Assembly (NCBI RefSeq): GCF_001513965.1
Contig: NZ_KQ948015.1
Location: 84,734-148,733, forward strand
DNA: 64,000 bases
Source: Streptomyces cellostaticus
Lineage (GTDB): Bacteria > Actinomycetota > Actinomycetes > Streptomycetales > Streptomycetaceae
Reading direction: 5' to 3'
Shown here: piece by piece, positions 62,541 through 64,000 of the stretch
How the letters are laid out: every line of letters starts with the position of its first letter
Position numbering within the stretch: position 1 is the first letter of the stretch
The notes under the pieces: generated by a model
Seen by the model: only the letters and a program-made list of their open reading frames with translations
What the model was told of the DNA's origin: nothing
Database searches by the model: none
Position numbers and translations under genes: made by a program

Positions 62541-63392
62541 TCACCGGGTGACCGGACGCGTGTGTTCCGCGAACGCCCGCACGAAGGCGTCGCGGACCGT
62601 CGCTCCCGGCGTGCGGTCCAGGATGCCGAACACCACGTGTGCGAACGTCCGCGCGAACCGCCCGTCGGGCCCGAGGAGCGCGCGGAAGGCCCCCGCGACC
62701 TGCGCCGGGTCGTTCTGGAAGACGCCGCAGCCCCAGGCGCCGAGCACCAGCCGCCGGTAGCCGTGGGCGGCGGCGGTCTCCAGGACCCGCTCGGCGCGCA
62801 CGGCCAGGGCGGCGGGCAGCTCGCCGGTGCGCTCCGGTGCCGTACGCCGTACGACGCCCGCGTTGGGCGCCGCGGCGGTCAGGAAACCCGCGCGGTACGG
62901 CTCCGGCAGCAGTCGGCCCCGGTCGTCACGGAAGACCGGCACGGCCGGGGTGTGGACCACCCGGTCCGTGTAGAACGGGTCGCGGTGGGCGCGGTGGTGG
63001 TCGTAGAACTCCCGGGCCTCGAGCAGGCAGGTGTAGAGCGCGGAGGCGCGGCACAGGGCCTCTTCCTGGGCCTGGGCGCCGTTCAGGTAGCCGCCGCCCG
63101 GATTGCGGGCCGAGGCGAAGTTCAGGACGGCGACCGGGGCGTCGGCCAGCCTGCGGGCGGCCTGAAGACTGCTCTCGCCCGTGACCTCGAAGAAGGGCTC
63201 CACCTCCACGTCCGCGGGCACCGGCACCGGCACCGGCACCGGCACCGGCTCGGGGCCGTACATCCGCGTGCCCGCCCGGGCGGCCTCGACCGCCGCCGCC
63301 ACGGACACCTCCCGGCCGTCCGGAGCGCGGTACCCGCCGACCGCCACGATGCGCTCGGTCTCCGCCGCGAGGCTGCGCAGGCGCGCGCTCAC
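62541..63392 (-). CDS. TIGR02452 macrodomain-like protein
   Basis: 283 residues. The N-terminal SARLRSLAAETERIVAVGGY and the core VAVLNFASARNPGGGYLNGA, QAQEEALCRASALYTCL, VRRTAPER and LVLGAWGCGVFQNDPAQVAG are the hallmarks of the TIGR02452 (PARG/macro-related) family, whose members probably bind or hydrolyse ADP-ribose derivatives. GTG 63392 follows GGGGGTGG. A (PV)5 stretch near residue 53 comes from a hexanucleotide repeat. It converges on the PemK/MazF-like gene, six bases away. Confidence 0.88.
   Translation of the reverse strand: MSARLRSLAAETERIVAVGGYRAPDGREVSVAAAVEAARAGTRMYGPEPVPVPVPVPVPADVEVEPFFEVTGESSLQAARRLADAPVAVLNFASARNPGGGYLNGAQAQEEALCRASALYTCLLEAREFYDHHRAHRDPFYTDRVVHTPAVPVFRDDRGRLLPEPYRAGFLTAAAPNAGVVRRTAPERTGELPAALAVRAERVLETAAAHGYRRLVLGAWGCGVFQNDPAQVAGAFRALLGPDGRFARTFAHVVFGILDRTPGATVRDAFVRAFAEHTRPVTR
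63217..63250 (-). repeat. Hexanucleotide repeat encoding a Pro-Val run
   Basis: Repeats of GGCACC/ACCGGC, about five and a half units, encode alternating Pro-Val in the TIGR02452 gene. Slippage here would add or remove dipeptides without shifting the frame. Confidence 0.85.
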
Positions 63393-63669
63393 GGCGCCAC
63401 CCCCGTGGACTCCGTGACCGCGGCCCGCGCTGCCGCCCCCGTCGTGCTCATACACGCATCCTGGGTGATGCTGGTGATGCGGTGCAACGGAGTTTCCCGG
63501 TCCCCGGAACGGCCTGGAAACGCGCAAGAAAACGGAGGTTACCGATCCGGAACGTCCCGAGGGGCACCCTTGTGCGAATCGTTTCGACGGTCTTGGGTAG
63601 GACGAGTGCCGGCGCGGCTCGCCGAGAACCACGCCGGTGACATGGTGGTACCCGTAGGAGGATCCCGAC

Positions 63670-64000
63670 ATGTCCGACTCCATAACCGATGGCGGTGACT
63701 GTACGGAGCACCGCACCGCAGTCACCGAAGCCGAGGTGGAGGCCCTCGTCCGGGGCATCTGCTTCAAGACCGGCCCGCCCCGCACGCTCGGGGTCGAAGT
63801 GGAATGGCTCGTCCACGAGCTGCGGCTGCCGCAGCTCCCGGTGACACCCGAAAGACTCGAAGCGGCCTACGCCGCCCTGAGGACCGTGCCGCTGGCATCG
63901 CCGCTCACGGTCGAACCCGGCGGCCAGCTGGAGCTCAGCTCGCCGCCCGCCGCCTCCCTGATGGAGTGCGTGGCGACCGTCTCCGCCGACCTGGACACCG
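63670..64000 (+). CDS. egtA: Glutamate-cysteine ligase EgtA, 5' part
   Basis: The gene runs off the window; 110 codons are visible. It starts MSDSITDGGDCTEHRTAVTE and contains TLGVEVEWLVHE, the ATP/glutamate-side opening of the GCS2-type ligase used to make gamma-glutamylcysteine for ergothioneine, and LTVEPGGQLELSSPP. ATG 63670 follows AGGAGG. Ergothioneine genes egtB, egtC and egtD are expected immediately to the right. Confidence 0.88.
   Translation, partial: MSDSITDGGDCTEHRTAVTEAEVEALVRGICFKTGPPRTLGVEVEWLVHELRLPQLPVTPERLEAAYAALRTVPLASPLTVEPGGQLELSSPPAASLMECVATVSADLDT

Overview
The window reads as high-GC actinobacterial chromosome, almost certainly Streptomyces. Nearly every reading frame has G or C in third position, GTG and TTG starts are common, and several families are typical of the genus: a RamB-type regulator beside isocitrate lyase and malate synthase, a CtaG-like membrane protein, SpoIIE-type phosphatases, a LAxTG sortase-tailed protein and an ergothioneine EgtA. 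I see no rRNA, tRNA, CRISPR array, transposase or phage gene. No replication origin or telomere is recognisable.

Left part (1-7.7 kb): a 30-bp tandem repeat at the very edge, a GAF/PP2C phosphatase, an NCS1 permease with a cysteine-rich tail, a CtaG-like protein, and a translationally coupled pair of a soluble PRC/MgtE_N/CBS protein and a divergent Nramp-type transporter. Region 8.3-10.9 kb is full of decayed genes: a PepSY tail, a frameshifted methyltransferase, a multicopper oxidase end, an SDR missing its cofactor loop and an AhpD-like scrap. Region 11-16.7 kb is intact glyoxylate-shunt metabolism: ramB divergent from aceA-aceB-3-hydroxyacyl-CoA dehydrogenase, with repeated TTGGCA/TGCCAA boxes in the control region.

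Region 17-38.7 kb mixes intact single genes with relics. Intact genes include an FAD subunit, SMI1/KNR4, a beta-trefoil-like protein, methyltransferases, an ABC-type binding protein, SRPBCC, an L,D-transpeptidase lipoprotein, VOC, an erythromycin esterase with a divergent double-domain MerR, an aldo/keto reductase, an MBL-fold protein and a membrane PP2C phosphatase. Relics include a LAxTG protein, a DUF4430-like protein, an FAD oxidoreductase, LysR, WD40, ROK, a molybdopterin enzyme and a MarR stopped by an in-frame amber codon. A GAF/PP2C/ATPase regulator is split at a probable frameshift.

The right part (38.7-64 kb) is much better preserved. It holds a minus-strand PepSY membrane protein/BlaI/M56 peptidase/GNAT run, peptide deformylase, a disulfide oxidoreductase divergent from thioredoxin, aldehyde dehydrogenase with a LacI regulator, and a TetR gene with three evenly spaced palindromes upstream of an FAD monooxygenase. 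A second TetR lies divergent from an NADPH-FMN reductase with paired operators. Then come an ArsR/MFS relic, an esterase, a two-subunit molybdenum hydroxylase with a divergent PucR-like regulator, an amidase, an NfeD-like/flotillin pair, an LRV-repeat protein, a PemK/MazF-like protein, a TIGR02452 macrodomain-like protein and the start of egtA.

The best candidates for something little described are the MgtE-like/divergent Nramp pair, the three-palindrome TetR control region, the RamB-box array and the amber-interrupted MarR with its palindrome. All frameshift calls rest on reading one assembly by eye and could include sequencing errors in G/C runs.
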